From: JAEXOD01 sp964652025
GTDB lineage: Bacteria > Bacteroidota > Ignavibacteria > Ignavibacteriales > Melioribacteraceae
Assembly: GCA_964652025.1 (NCBI GenBank)
Contig: CAZYZX010000007.1
Span: 1-64,000, forward strand
Direction of reading: 5' to 3'
DNA length: 64,000 bases
This document shows, in pieces, positions 43,581-52,200 of this stretch. Both the position numbers and the translations under genes were made by a program. Each line of letters begins with the position of its first letter. Position 1 is the first letter of the stretch. The notes beneath the pieces are model-generated. The model was not told the DNA's origin, searched no databases, and worked only from the letters and a program-made list of their open reading frames with translations.

Positions 43581-44324
43581 TTAAATCACCAATCCACCAT
43601 CTACACTTAAAACAGTACCATTAATAAAGCTTGCTTCTTCACTAGCTAAAAATAGATAAGCATTTGCAATATCTTCTGGTTGACCAAGTCTACCGAGTGG
43701 TGTTTTTTCTCTCATACCAGCAAGTACATTTTCTGGCATTAATTTAACCATTTCAGTTTCTATAAAGCCAGGTGCAACGGCATTAACGTTAATACCTTTT
43801 CTGCCAAGTTCGCGTGCCCAAACTTTAGTCATACCAATTACGCCAGATTTAGTTGCAACGTAGTTAGTTTGTCCAAAATTTCCATAAAGCCCAACAACAG
43901 AGGAAGTATTAATAATTTTGCCATATTTTTGTTCAAGCATAAAATCACTAAAAACTTTAGTACAATTGAAAACGCCAGTTAAGTTTACATCAATAACTTG
44001 TTGCCATTGTGCAGGGGTCATTTTTTTTAATGTAGCATCTCTTGTAATACCAGCGTTGTTAACAAGGATGTCTACTTTACCAAATTGCTCTAAAACTTTT
44101 TTAGCGTTTTCGGCTACTTCATCAAAATTAGCAACATTAACTTTAAAGAAAGCCACATTAGCATTATTTTTTTTAAGTTCGATAACAAGTTCATTACCTT
44201 TAACTTCGTCCATATCCCAAATAGCAACAGCAGCACCTTCTTTAGCAAATTTAATAACGGCTGCTTTACCAATACCAGCAGCTCCACCAGTAATTACGGC
44301 AACTTTACCTTCTAATCTGTTCAT
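43581..44324 (-). CDS. SDR family oxidoreductase, FabG-like
   Basis: A 247-residue NAD(P)-dependent reductase. It has the TGGAAGIGKA cofactor loop, NNAG at 89-92, catalytic S142, Y155 and K159 in SSVVGLYGNFGQTNYVATK, and a C terminus typical of 3-oxoacyl-ACP reductases (SFINGTVLSVDGG). W36-D37-M38 after the second strand favours NAD. In this operon with a CoA ligase it more likely handles 3-hydroxyacyl or 3-oxoacyl thioesters of a dedicated pathway than housekeeping fatty-acid synthesis. GGAG precedes the ATG, and an operator-like dyad lies upstream. Confidence 0.9.
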   Translation of the reverse strand: MNRLEGKVAVITGGAAGIGKAAVIKFAKEGAAVAIWDMDEVKGNELVIELKKNNANVAFFKVNVANFDEVAENAKKVLEQFGKVDILVNNAGITRDATLKKMTPAQWQQVIDVNLTGVFNCTKVFSDFMLEQKYGKIINTSSVVGLYGNFGQTNYVATKSGVIGMTKVWARELGRKGINVNAVAPGFIETEMVKLMPENVLAGMREKTPLGRLGQPEDIANAYLFLASEEASFINGTVLSVDGGLVI

Positions 44325-44349
44325 AAATTATTCTCCATTATTTTTTATA

Positions 44350-44374
44350 TTTGAAATTTTTCAAACGTTCCAAA
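44350..44374. promoter_or_regulatory. Operator-like site before the SDR operon
   Basis: TTTGAAATTTTTCAAACGTTC followed by CAAA. It contains the perfect 16-base dyad TTTGAAATTTTTCAAA and is almost identical to the site at 44892 before the regulator gene. It sits 26 bases upstream of the SDR start, suitable for a repressor site. Confidence 0.65.
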
Positions 44375-44384
44375 CACAAGAAAG

Positions 44385-44882
44385 CTATTTGCTTTCTTTA
44401 TTATTTAGTAATTTAAATCTCTCAATAGCCCACTCATCCAAAAAATTTTGAAAATGTTTTTCCATAATTTCATAAAAAAGTTGCATTTCTTTAAGGCGAT
44501 CTACTAAATACTCTGCACCTTCAGCTTGCTCGGAAACTAACATATTTAGTTGTTTAGCTAATCGAGTGTTAGATTTAATAAGCTCGAAATTATTGCGAAA
44601 AGCGTTTTCAAAAATTTCGGGTTGAATTTCGTAAAAATCTTTTCGGCTTGTGGGGTGCCAAACGCGCCTAATTAAATTTTTGTCTCTAAGTCTTCTTGTA
44701 ATTTGACTTATAGGTCCTTTACTGCGCGCTAAAGTTTTAGAGATTTCATCTAAGGAAAGTGACTCTTTAGTGCAAAGTAAAAGAGCTACTACACTACCCA
44801 TTAATTTATTTAACCCAAATGCTCGATAAGCATAACCAAAATTTTTTATTATCTCTTTTTTTATTTTTTCATCAACAGGCAT
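44385..44882 (-). CDS. GbsR/MarR-like winged-helix transcriptional regulator
   Basis: A 165-residue DNA-binding protein. After a short N-terminal helix (KIKKEIIKNFGYAYRAFGLNKLMGSVVALLL) comes a winged helix-turn-helix with LSLDEISKTLARSKGPISQITRRLRDKNLIRRVW, whose KGPISQ recognition helix resembles GbsR-type regulators, and a helical C-terminal dimerisation arm. It is transcribed in the same direction as the fab-like operon just downstream. The matching dyads before its own gene and before the operon point to autoregulated control of the locus. The inducer might be an acyl-CoA or fatty acid; this is inference. Confidence 0.82.
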   Translation of the reverse strand: MPVDEKIKKEIIKNFGYAYRAFGLNKLMGSVVALLLCTKESLSLDEISKTLARSKGPISQITRRLRDKNLIRRVWHPTSRKDFYEIQPEIFENAFRNNFELIKSNTRLAKQLNMLVSEQAEGAEYLVDRLKEMQLFYEIMEKHFQNFLDEWAIERFKLLNNKESK

Positions 44883-44891
44883 AGTTTTAAT

Positions 44892-44919
44892 CGTTTGAAA
44901 TTTTTGATACGTTCAAAAT
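44892..44919. promoter_or_regulatory. Operator-like site before the regulator gene
   Basis: CGTTTGAAATTTTTGATACG followed by TTCAAAAT. It shares TTTGAAATTTTT, ACGTTC and AAA in the same order and spacing with the site at 44350-44374. It lies 10 bases upstream of the regulator start codon. Confidence 0.65.
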
Positions 44920-44962
44920 GTAAAATAAATTCTTTAAAGTCAAGTGGGAATAAAATATTTTT

Positions 44963-45661
44963 TTAAATACTTTTAGCGCATCTAAAACCAGTCATGCCAT
45001 TTCTTTTTGTAGGGTTAAACTTAAATCTGTTTGTTGTTCGCAATAAATGGCAATCGTTAAAAAAGCTACCACCGCGTACTACTTTTTCATTACCATTAAT
45101 TGGTCCGCGGGGATTGTTTTCAATTCTTAAATTATAATATTCTGGGTCATACCAATCGTTAGTCCACTCCCAAACATTACCACTTAAATCATATAGCCCT
45201 AAGCAGTTTGGTTTTTTTGTAGCAACAGGCATAATAGATTCGCAATTTTTAATGTACCAAGCAACTTCATCTGGGTTATCGCTTCCACTATAAATAAATT
45301 TAGCACATTTAGTTCCTGCTTTTGCTGCAAATTCCCATTCTGCTTCTGTGGGTAATCTTTTGCCAACCCATTTGCAATATTCTACTGCATCGTACCAAGT
45401 AACGTTAACAACGGGTAAATTTTCGTTAAATTCCCAATCTGGTTGCACTGGGAACTCTTTACCGGTGCTTTTGCAAAATAAAAAGTAATCTTTAACAGTT
45501 ACTAAATTTTTATCTAACCAAAAGCTATTAACAAAAACTTTATGTACGGGCATTTCATCCGCTTCACCATCCACACTTCCCATCTCGAATAGCCCACCTT
45601 CAACAAAGATCATCCCTCGCTTTTCTTTTAATTCATTTTCTTTATTCAAATTTATTTCCAT
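44963..45661 (-). CDS. SUMF1/FGE-fold protein without the formylglycine-generating cysteines
   Basis: A 232-residue protein counted from the ATG at 45661, which has GAGG five bases upstream; a TTG 17 codons earlier is less likely. It contains the FGE-sulfatase fold from FVEGGLFEMGS through WYDAVEYCKWVGKRLPTEAEWEFAAKAG, LYDLSGNVWEWTNDWY and VVRGGSFFND to GFRCAK. True formylglycine-generating enzymes have cysteines within GGSxxCxxxxC. Here those positions are N and L, with one Cys displaced by two, so sulfatase activation is unlikely. Related domains occur in sensor and ligand-binding proteins. No signal peptide is seen. Confidence 0.85.
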   Translation of the reverse strand: MEINLNKENELKEKRGMIFVEGGLFEMGSVDGEADEMPVHKVFVNSFWLDKNLVTVKDYFLFCKSTGKEFPVQPDWEFNENLPVVNVTWYDAVEYCKWVGKRLPTEAEWEFAAKAGTKCAKFIYSGSDNPDEVAWYIKNCESIMPVATKKPNCLGLYDLSGNVWEWTNDWYDPEYYNLRIENNPRGPINGNEKVVRGGSFFNDCHLLRTTNRFKFNPTKRNGMTGFRCAKSI

Positions 45662-45799
45662 ACAAACCTCAATATTAATTTTTATAATCGAAAAAAAAAT
45701 TTTAAAAAGCAATACTTTGTAAAAAATAAGTGCGTTTTTTAATAAATTTTATTATTTTTAATTAGTGGTAAATTGTTCCTAATTATATTAGGTATTAAA

Positions 45800-46150
45800 A
45801 TGAATAAAAAAACTTTTAGTTTAGATGAAGCTACTATGCAAGAAATTAACAGTTTTGATATTAATAATATCAGAAACGTTATTCTTGAAATGAGCTCGAT
45901 TGATGACAGAATAGATTATTTAGAAAATTGTTTAGTAAAGATTAATGATTTGGTTTTTGAAATAAGCCAAGATTTGGAAGAATATTTTTCTGATAATGAG
46001 AGTAATGACGAACTAACAAAACAAAATATTGCAGCCGCAAATTACAAACAATTATTGTTAAGAAACTATCGGTTTTTTATTTTAGAAGAAATGATTATTT
46101 GGAAAAATGAACAGATTGCAGAGCTTAAACAAATGCTTAATGAAAAATAA
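45800..46150 (+). CDS. Small helical protein of unknown function
   Basis: A 116-residue protein I do not recognise, counted from ATG at 45800 (AGG lies nine bases upstream); a TTG at 45773 is possible but lacks a ribosome binding site. It is acidic and helical with two stretches likely to be coiled coil (SSIDDRIDYLENCLVKINDLV; FILEEMIIWKNEQIAELKQML). There is no signal peptide or membrane segment. It is a single gene ended by a strong terminator. Confidence 0.65.
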   Translation: MNKKTFSLDEATMQEINSFDINNIRNVILEMSSIDDRIDYLENCLVKINDLVFEISQDLEEYFSDNESNDELTKQNIAAANYKQLLLRNYRFFILEEMIIWKNEQIAELKQMLNEK

Positions 46151-46154
46151 AAAA

Positions 46155-46185
46155 AATCCCTTGCAAAAAATGCAAGGGATTAATT
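46155..46185. terminator. Bidirectional terminator between the small gene and cydB
   Basis: AATCCCTTGCA pairs exactly with TGCAAGGGATT around AAAAA, with T-rich sequence on both strands. It serves both convergent genes. Confidence 0.9.
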
Positions 46186-46204
46186 TTATAAAAAAATATT
46201 TTAG

Positions 46205-47230
46205 TTAGTAACCTTCATTGTTTAAAATAACCTTACCTTTAAAGATTCTATATACGTAGATAGTATAACCAATTACAATAGGCATACCAATTAAAGCTAA
46301 AATAAGCATAACTGTTAAAGTTGTTTGAGAAGAAGAAGCATTAAAAATGGTTAGGCTATACTCTTTTAAATTTATTCTGCTTGGAGCAATATATGGGAAA
46401 AGAGAAAGAGCAGAAGTTAAAAGCATAAGAGCAATAGTAACAGAAGAAGCTGTAAATGCTAAACCGGCTTTTGTTTTGCTAATAGCAAATGGAATGTAAA
46501 CTATTGCAGCCAAAAGAACAACTACCAAAACGTAAAAAATTGGATTAGAAAGAACTCTTGCAAATAAGTAAGGGGATTCTAAAATTGCAAAAATAGTGGA
46601 AACTAAATATAAGAAAACAAAAACGTAATAAGCATTTTTTGCACGATTAAACATAGTAGTTTTTAATTCGCCATCGGTTTTCATAGTCATATATAGAGCG
46701 CCGTGCATAACAAACATAAATAAACCGGTAAGCCCAACTAAAAGAGAAAATGGATTAAGCAGTGAAAAGAAATTACCAGTGTAGGTCATATCCTTATCGA
46801 TAGGTAGCCCACGTAAAACATTACCAAAAGCAACACCATAAAGTAAAGCAGGTAAAAAGCTACCGATAACAAAAGCCCAATCCCAAACTTTTTTAAATTC
46901 TGGGTGGTCATAGGAGTGTTTTCTGAATTCGAAAGAAACAGCGCGAGCAATAAGCGCAAAAAGTAATAAAATAAAAGCTAAATAAAAACCACTAAAAACG
47001 GTAGCATAAACAGCAGGGAAAGCAGCAAAAATAGCTCCACCACCAGTTAAAAGCCAAACTTCGTTACCATCCCAAACGGGACCAATAGCATTAAGATTAG
47101 TACGCTTTTCGTTTTCATCTTTGGCAAAGAAGTGTAAAACACCAACGCCAAGGTCAAAGCCATCTAAAATAGCGTATCCAATTACAAGCACGCCAATTAA
47201 CAAAAACCAAATTATTTGTAATAGTTCCAT
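46205..47230 (-). CDS. cydB: Cytochrome bd oxidase subunit II
   Basis: A 341-residue membrane subunit with about eight helices. It starts LQIIWFLLIGVLVIGYAILDGFDLGVG, the family signature, followed by GPVWDGNEVWLLTGGGAIFAAFP. The rest is typical in length. It partners with CydA in the quinol-oxidising, high-affinity oxygen reductase. The start overlaps the cydA stop by one base, implying coupled translation. Confidence 0.95.
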   Translation of the reverse strand: MELLQIIWFLLIGVLVIGYAILDGFDLGVGVLHFFAKDENEKRTNLNAIGPVWDGNEVWLLTGGGAIFAAFPAVYATVFSGFYLAFILLLFALIARAVSFEFRKHSYDHPEFKKVWDWAFVIGSFLPALLYGVAFGNVLRGLPIDKDMTYTGNFFSLLNPFSLLVGLTGLFMFVMHGALYMTMKTDGELKTTMFNRAKNAYYVFVFLYLVSTIFAILESPYLFARVLSNPIFYVLVVVLLAAIVYIPFAISKTKAGLAFTASSVTIALMLLTSALSLFPYIAPSRINLKEYSLTIFNASSSQTTLTVMLILALIGMPIVIGYTIYVYRIFKGKVILNNEGY

Positions 47231-48639
47231 TATTTAGCCTCCAAAACTTTTTGGTAATTAGGACCTTTATCAATTTCCTTTTTTAGGAAAAATATTAGGG
47301 CAGCGAGCAATAAAAGATCAATAATTGCAAATAAAATTATAGAAAAGAGTACTTCGCCAGGGGCAACATTAAAGGAAATTGCATCTTTTGTCTTCATTAA
47401 TTTCCAAACAATCCATGGTTGACGTCCAACTTCTGCAGCAATCCACCCTAATTGGCAAGCAATTAAAGGAAGTGGAATAGACCAGAGGAGGATTTTTAAT
47501 ACTTTTTTATTATGGTAAAGCTTATCTTTTCTAAGCAAATAAACAGAAATTGCCATAATGGTTATAAAATACATACCAAGTGCAACCATATTATGGTAAG
47601 AAACAAATGTAATAAATAATGGAGGCAAGTTTTCTTTAGGAAATTCATTAATGCCTTTAACTTTAGCATTCATATCACCAAAGGCAAGCCAACTTAAAAG
47701 GCCGGGGATTTCAATTTTAGCCTTAAGTTCTGGTGGGTTATCAGTTGGGAAAGCAAAAATAGCTAAAGGAGCACCATCAACAGAAGTATAAAGTCCTTGA
47801 GTTGCAGCAAATTTTTCGGGTTGAGTTCTAGCAACTTGTCTGCCATGCTCGTGACCAAAAGGGAAAACTTCTAATAAAGATACAATTAAACCAAAAATAA
47901 CAGAAACTTTTAAGGATTTTTTCATTAATTCAACATCTTTATTTTTTAAGATTAAATAAGCTGAAACACCAGCCATAAAGAAAGCACCACTAATTAAAGC
48001 AGCATCAACGGTGTGGAAATATCTTACAAGTGTGCTTGGATTAAAAACAGCACCCCAAAAATCAGTTAGCTCTGCACGAACAAATTTAGCTAAAGCAGGG
48101 TCAGCTAATTTTAACGCTTCGTAAGCTTGCACTGTTAAAGTTTCACCAGTTTTGGTATTTTTTAGAACAAAACCAGCGGGTGTTTGTTGCCAACTATTAG
48201 CAACAATAATCCAAAATGCGGATAAAGTAGCACCAAAAGCAACCATAATTGAAGAGAACCAGTGGAAACCTTTGGATACACGATTACGCCCAAATAAAAA
48301 TACGCCTAAAAATACAGATTCTAAGAAGAAAGCAAAGATACCTTCGGCAGCAAGTGGAGCACCAAAAATATCGCCCACAAATTTAGAGTACTCTGCCCAG
48401 TTTGTGCCAAATTGAAATTCCATAACGATACCAGAGGCAACACCAACGCCAAATATAAGTGCAAAAAGTTTACCAAAGAATTTGCCTAATTTTACATAGG
48501 CTTCTTCTTTCTTTTTATAGCCTAAACCTTCAATAATAACTATAAGCCAGGCTAAGCCAATTGATAGTGGGGGAAACAAAAAATGAAACCCTACGGTCAT
48601 AGCGAATTGAATTCGTCCTAATAGTACAGGGTCTAACAT
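47230..48639 (-). CDS. cydA: Cytochrome bd oxidase subunit I
   Basis: A 469-residue heme-bearing subunit. Expected ligand segments are present: FHFLFPP near residue 18, FHTVDAALISGAF near 200, and the acidic helix EGIFAFFLESVFLGVFLFGR. GRQPWIVWKLMKT near the C terminus is the quinol-site signature. At 469 residues it is shorter than the E. coli subunit, which fits the short Q-loop class. It follows the Rrf2 regulator gene by 24 bases, so regulator and oxidase are one operon. Confidence 0.95.
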   Translation of the reverse strand: MLDPVLLGRIQFAMTVGFHFLFPPLSIGLAWLIVIIEGLGYKKKEEAYVKLGKFFGKLFALIFGVGVASGIVMEFQFGTNWAEYSKFVGDIFGAPLAAEGIFAFFLESVFLGVFLFGRNRVSKGFHWFSSIMVAFGATLSAFWIIVANSWQQTPAGFVLKNTKTGETLTVQAYEALKLADPALAKFVRAELTDFWGAVFNPSTLVRYFHTVDAALISGAFFMAGVSAYLILKNKDVELMKKSLKVSVIFGLIVSLLEVFPFGHEHGRQVARTQPEKFAATQGLYTSVDGAPLAIFAFPTDNPPELKAKIEIPGLLSWLAFGDMNAKVKGINEFPKENLPPLFITFVSYHNMVALGMYFITIMAISVYLLRKDKLYHNKKVLKILLWSIPLPLIACQLGWIAAEVGRQPWIVWKLMKTKDAISFNVAPGEVLFSIILFAIIDLLLLAALIFFLKKEIDKGPNYQKVLEAK

Positions 48640-48663
48640 ATTTACTCCTATTGTTAGTTAAAA

Positions 48664-49098
48664 TTAAAAGTGAACTACTTTACAACTATTTATATTGTTT
48701 ATTTCTGCTAAAAATTCTAATGATTTAGAACGCAAAAGTTTTCTTACATAATTTTGTGCTTCACTCCAAACAGCATGAACGGAACACCATTTAGTCCTAT
48801 GGCAAAAATCGGGTTCAAAAAAACATTTATTAAAAAAGATTTTCCCTTCTATGGATTCTATAATTTCCAATAAAGATATCTCTTTAGCCGATTTTGAAAG
48901 TTTAATTCCACCGTTTATGCCACGAACAGTTATAATTAAATTAGACTTGGTTAGCTTATTTATAATCTTATGCAAAAAGGGCTTAGGAATTTCTGCAAAC
49001 TCCGCAACTTCTTTTATTTGAACAAGTTTGTTATCTTCTTTACCTGCTAAATAAAGCATTGCACGAATGGCGTATTCACAAGCTAATGATATTTGCAT
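48664..49098 (-). CDS. Rrf2 family regulator with Fe-S type cysteines
   Basis: A 144-residue winged-helix regulator. The N-terminal HTH (about 1-65: ACEYAIRAMLYLAG, EVAEFAEIPKPFLHKIINKL, VRGINGGIKLSK) is typical. C92, C99 and C105 plus H108 reproduce the IscR pattern of three Cys followed two residues later by His, so a [2Fe-2S] cluster is likely. NsrR and IscR-type members sense nitric oxide, oxygen or cluster supply. Being the first gene of the cydAB operon suggests that it controls bd oxidase in response to NO or low oxygen. Confidence 0.9.
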   Translation of the reverse strand: MQISLACEYAIRAMLYLAGKEDNKLVQIKEVAEFAEIPKPFLHKIINKLTKSNLIITVRGINGGIKLSKSAKEISLLEIIESIEGKIFFNKCFFEPDFCHRTKWCSVHAVWSEAQNYVRKLLRSKSLEFLAEINNINSCKVVHF

Positions 49099-49141
49099 AA
49101 TTATTTACAACTTTTTGTACTAATATAATAAATTTTTTTGA

Positions 49142-49166
49142 AAAGTGGACAAGTTTTATCCACTTT
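49142..49166. promoter_or_regulatory. Dyad in the Rrf2-cydAB / histidine kinase divergent region
   Basis: AAAGTGGA (49142-49149) and TCCACTTT (49159-49166) are exact inverted repeats around 9 bases. The region separates divergent genes and needs no terminator, so an operator is the better reading; the Rrf2 protein is the obvious candidate binder. Confidence 0.55.
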
Positions 49167-49242
49167 AATAAAAAAATTTTTTTTAAATAAAAATTTATTA
49201 TATTAAATAAAAGAAAAAAATATATTGATATTGGGAGTAAGG

Positions 49243-52200
49243 ATGAAAAATAAGCTAATAAAAGCTTTGAACCTAAAGTTTGCTGGGCTATTATTTTTTA
49301 TTTTTCTTTTTTTCATCTTATCTATTCAGTGGATTAATTACTATTCCAAAGTTAAAGAATTACAATTCAAAACTGCTGAGATAAAATTATCTGAAGAGGG
49401 TAATGAATTAGCAAATAAAATTTATAGTTTTAAGGAAGATATACTTAAAATTAATAATATCAATTTTAGAAATAAAAAGTTTATAAACGCATTAATTGCT
49501 ATAGATAACAAAGAAAATAAAGAGTTAGTAAACCTATTTTTAAACAAAATTTATCAGTTAAAATTTGTTAAAGAGATATATTTATTTGACACAAAAAATA
49601 AACTTGTTACTGCTGTGCCAACAGACTCGGTTACTCCTTCAAAAGAAATAATAACAAGGGTATTAGCAATTAATAGCGTATTTTCACCAATATTTTTATC
49701 TCCTAATTATAGTAATGTAGATAATAGTTATGAGATGAAAATTTTTTTATGTTTAGCAGATTATAAAGACCCGAATAAATTACTTGGTAAAATTGTAATA
49801 GTAGTTGATGCAGAACTTTACTTAAACTATTATTTAGAACAAAAATCAAAATACTTTAGAACTGCAGAAAGTTTTATAATATCCGAAAGTGGTGATGAAT
49901 TAACCTATTTAACAAAGCTAAAAAATGCAAATTATAACACAATTAAAACAGAAGTTATTGGGGATTTGGGAGAAAAAATTAAACTTATTACAAGACATAA
50001 TAAGCAGACAATTTTATATTATAAAGATTATTTAGGGAAGGATGCAATTAACTTTATTACAAAAATTGATGGATATAACTGGATATTAGCTTATAAAATA
50101 GATAAGAGTGAAATTGATGAAAAAGTTACTAAAGAATACTATGGATTTACTTTTTTAATTGTTGTTTTATTATTGATAACAGTACTATTATTATTTTTTA
50201 TTAAGAAGTTTAATATAAAAACTTTACAAAAGGAGAAAAGCGAATATAAACTATTAGCAACGCGCTTAAGGCAAGGTGAATTAATTGCAAAAGTTGGGAA
50301 TTGGGAAATTGATTTAACAACAAAAACGGTTTATTCATCACTTGGTGCAAGAGAAATTTATGGTGTTAATAAAGATATTTTATCATTATCAGAAATTAAA
50401 TCTATTCCATTACCACAATATAGAGAAGCATTAGATAAAGAATTAGAAGGCTTAATTAAATTTAATAAGCCATACGAAATAGAGTTTAAGATAAAAAATC
50501 AAAAAACTGGGGAAATAATTGATATTTATTCGGTTGCAAAATTTAATAGGGAAGAAAATAAAATTTATGGCGTTATAAAAGATATAACTGATCAAAATAA
50601 AATAAAAAGAGAATTAGAAATTGCAGAAGAGAAATTGCGTTATGCATTAGAATCTAGTAATTATGGTGTTTGGGATTTTGATTTGGAAAGGGGAATTATT
50701 TATTGGGATGAAAATAGTTATAAAATTTTAGGATATAGTAAAAACGAAATTGAAATTAGTTTTGAAAAATGGCAAAAAATGTTGCATCCAGATTACTTAC
50801 GCAGGGTTATGATTGCATATGACAAATTAACAAAAGGACTGATAACAGAATTTGATAATGAATTTTTAGTACAACATAAAAATGGTAATTATATTTGGAT
50901 AGAAGGGAAAGGCAAAGTTGTAAGAATTGACGAAAATGGGAAGCCTACAAGAATTACTGGTTTATATATAGATATAAATGATAGAAAAACAGCCGAGCTT
51001 GAATTAAAGAAAATAGAATGGATGCTAACTAAAAAATTTGTTTTAAGTGAGATTACCAAAGAAAATAGCAATATAATTTTTAAAACAGATAGCAAAGGGT
51101 TAATATATAACAATATAGGTTTAGACGTTTTAAAAGAAATTGTTTTTGATTATTTGAATCTATTAGAAACTTCATCTATTATTTTTGAAAGTGATGGAAA
51201 GTATGCATTAGGCATATTTATTTCTGATTGGTGTATTAATTTACATGAAAGTACTAAGTTAAAAAGAAATGAATTTACTAAACAGAACTGCACTATTTGT
51301 TATTATAACGAATGGGAAATGTGTGGCAAGCAAGCTATATTAAAAAAGGAAAATATTAATTATGAATGCCAAGCAGGAATTAAAAGTTTAGGAGTTCCGA
51401 TTTTTGTATTTGGAGAAGTAGTAGGTGCAATTTGTACCGCTTTATCTGAAACACCAGCTATGGAAGAGATTATTGACAATGTTGCTATTAATTATGGCGT
51501 ACCGGCATCTGCACTTAAAAGGTACTCCAACAATTACAATGTTCGTCCGGAGTATATTGTTGGTTTGGCAAAAGAAAGAATAAATAAAGCTGCTAAAATG
51601 ATAGGTACCTTAGTAGAAAAAAGTATAACACAAAACGAATTATATGCTAATAGAGAGTTATATAAAAGCTTAGTAGAAAGCTCTGATGCAATAATTGTTT
51701 TAATAGATACTAATGGATATGTATTATATATTAATAAAATTGCTGCCGCATATTTTAATTCTGAATCGGAAAAATTAATTGCGAGAAAGTATTCAGAAAT
51801 TTTTGATATTACTACTGTAGATATTCAAAAAGAAATAATAAATTCTGTTATTACTAGAGAAGAAAAACGATTTGACATTACAACATTAGTATTTAATGGT
51901 CAAAAAAGACAATTTAGGACAAATTACTATCCAGTAAAAAATAATATGGGTAAAGTTTATGGAGTTTTAATAAATGCATATGATATAACTGATTTAATAG
52001 AAGCGGAATCTGAAAAGGAAAAGACGCAAGAAATGTTTAATAGCTTTATGGACTATTTTACGGGAGGCGTTTTTGTTAAGAACAGAAAAGGAATAGTAAT
52101 TTATGTAAATAAATATTTAAGAGAAGTGTTTGCTGCAGAAAAGTGGATAGGAAAAAATGCAATTGAGTCTTTCCCTGGTGAGATAGGGGAAAAATTATTT

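Noticed and set aside
43918..44451. Long plus-strand frame opposite the SDR gene
   Set aside because: It is antisense to a clearly conserved gene and crosses the operator region; no family resemblance.
49225..49243. TTG starts upstream of the kinase, of the small helical gene (45773), of the SUMF1-fold gene (45712) and of the C25 gene (35925)
   Set aside because: In each case a nearby in-frame ATG gives a better start: a ribosome binding site is visible for the first three, and for C25 the signal peptide directly follows the ATG.
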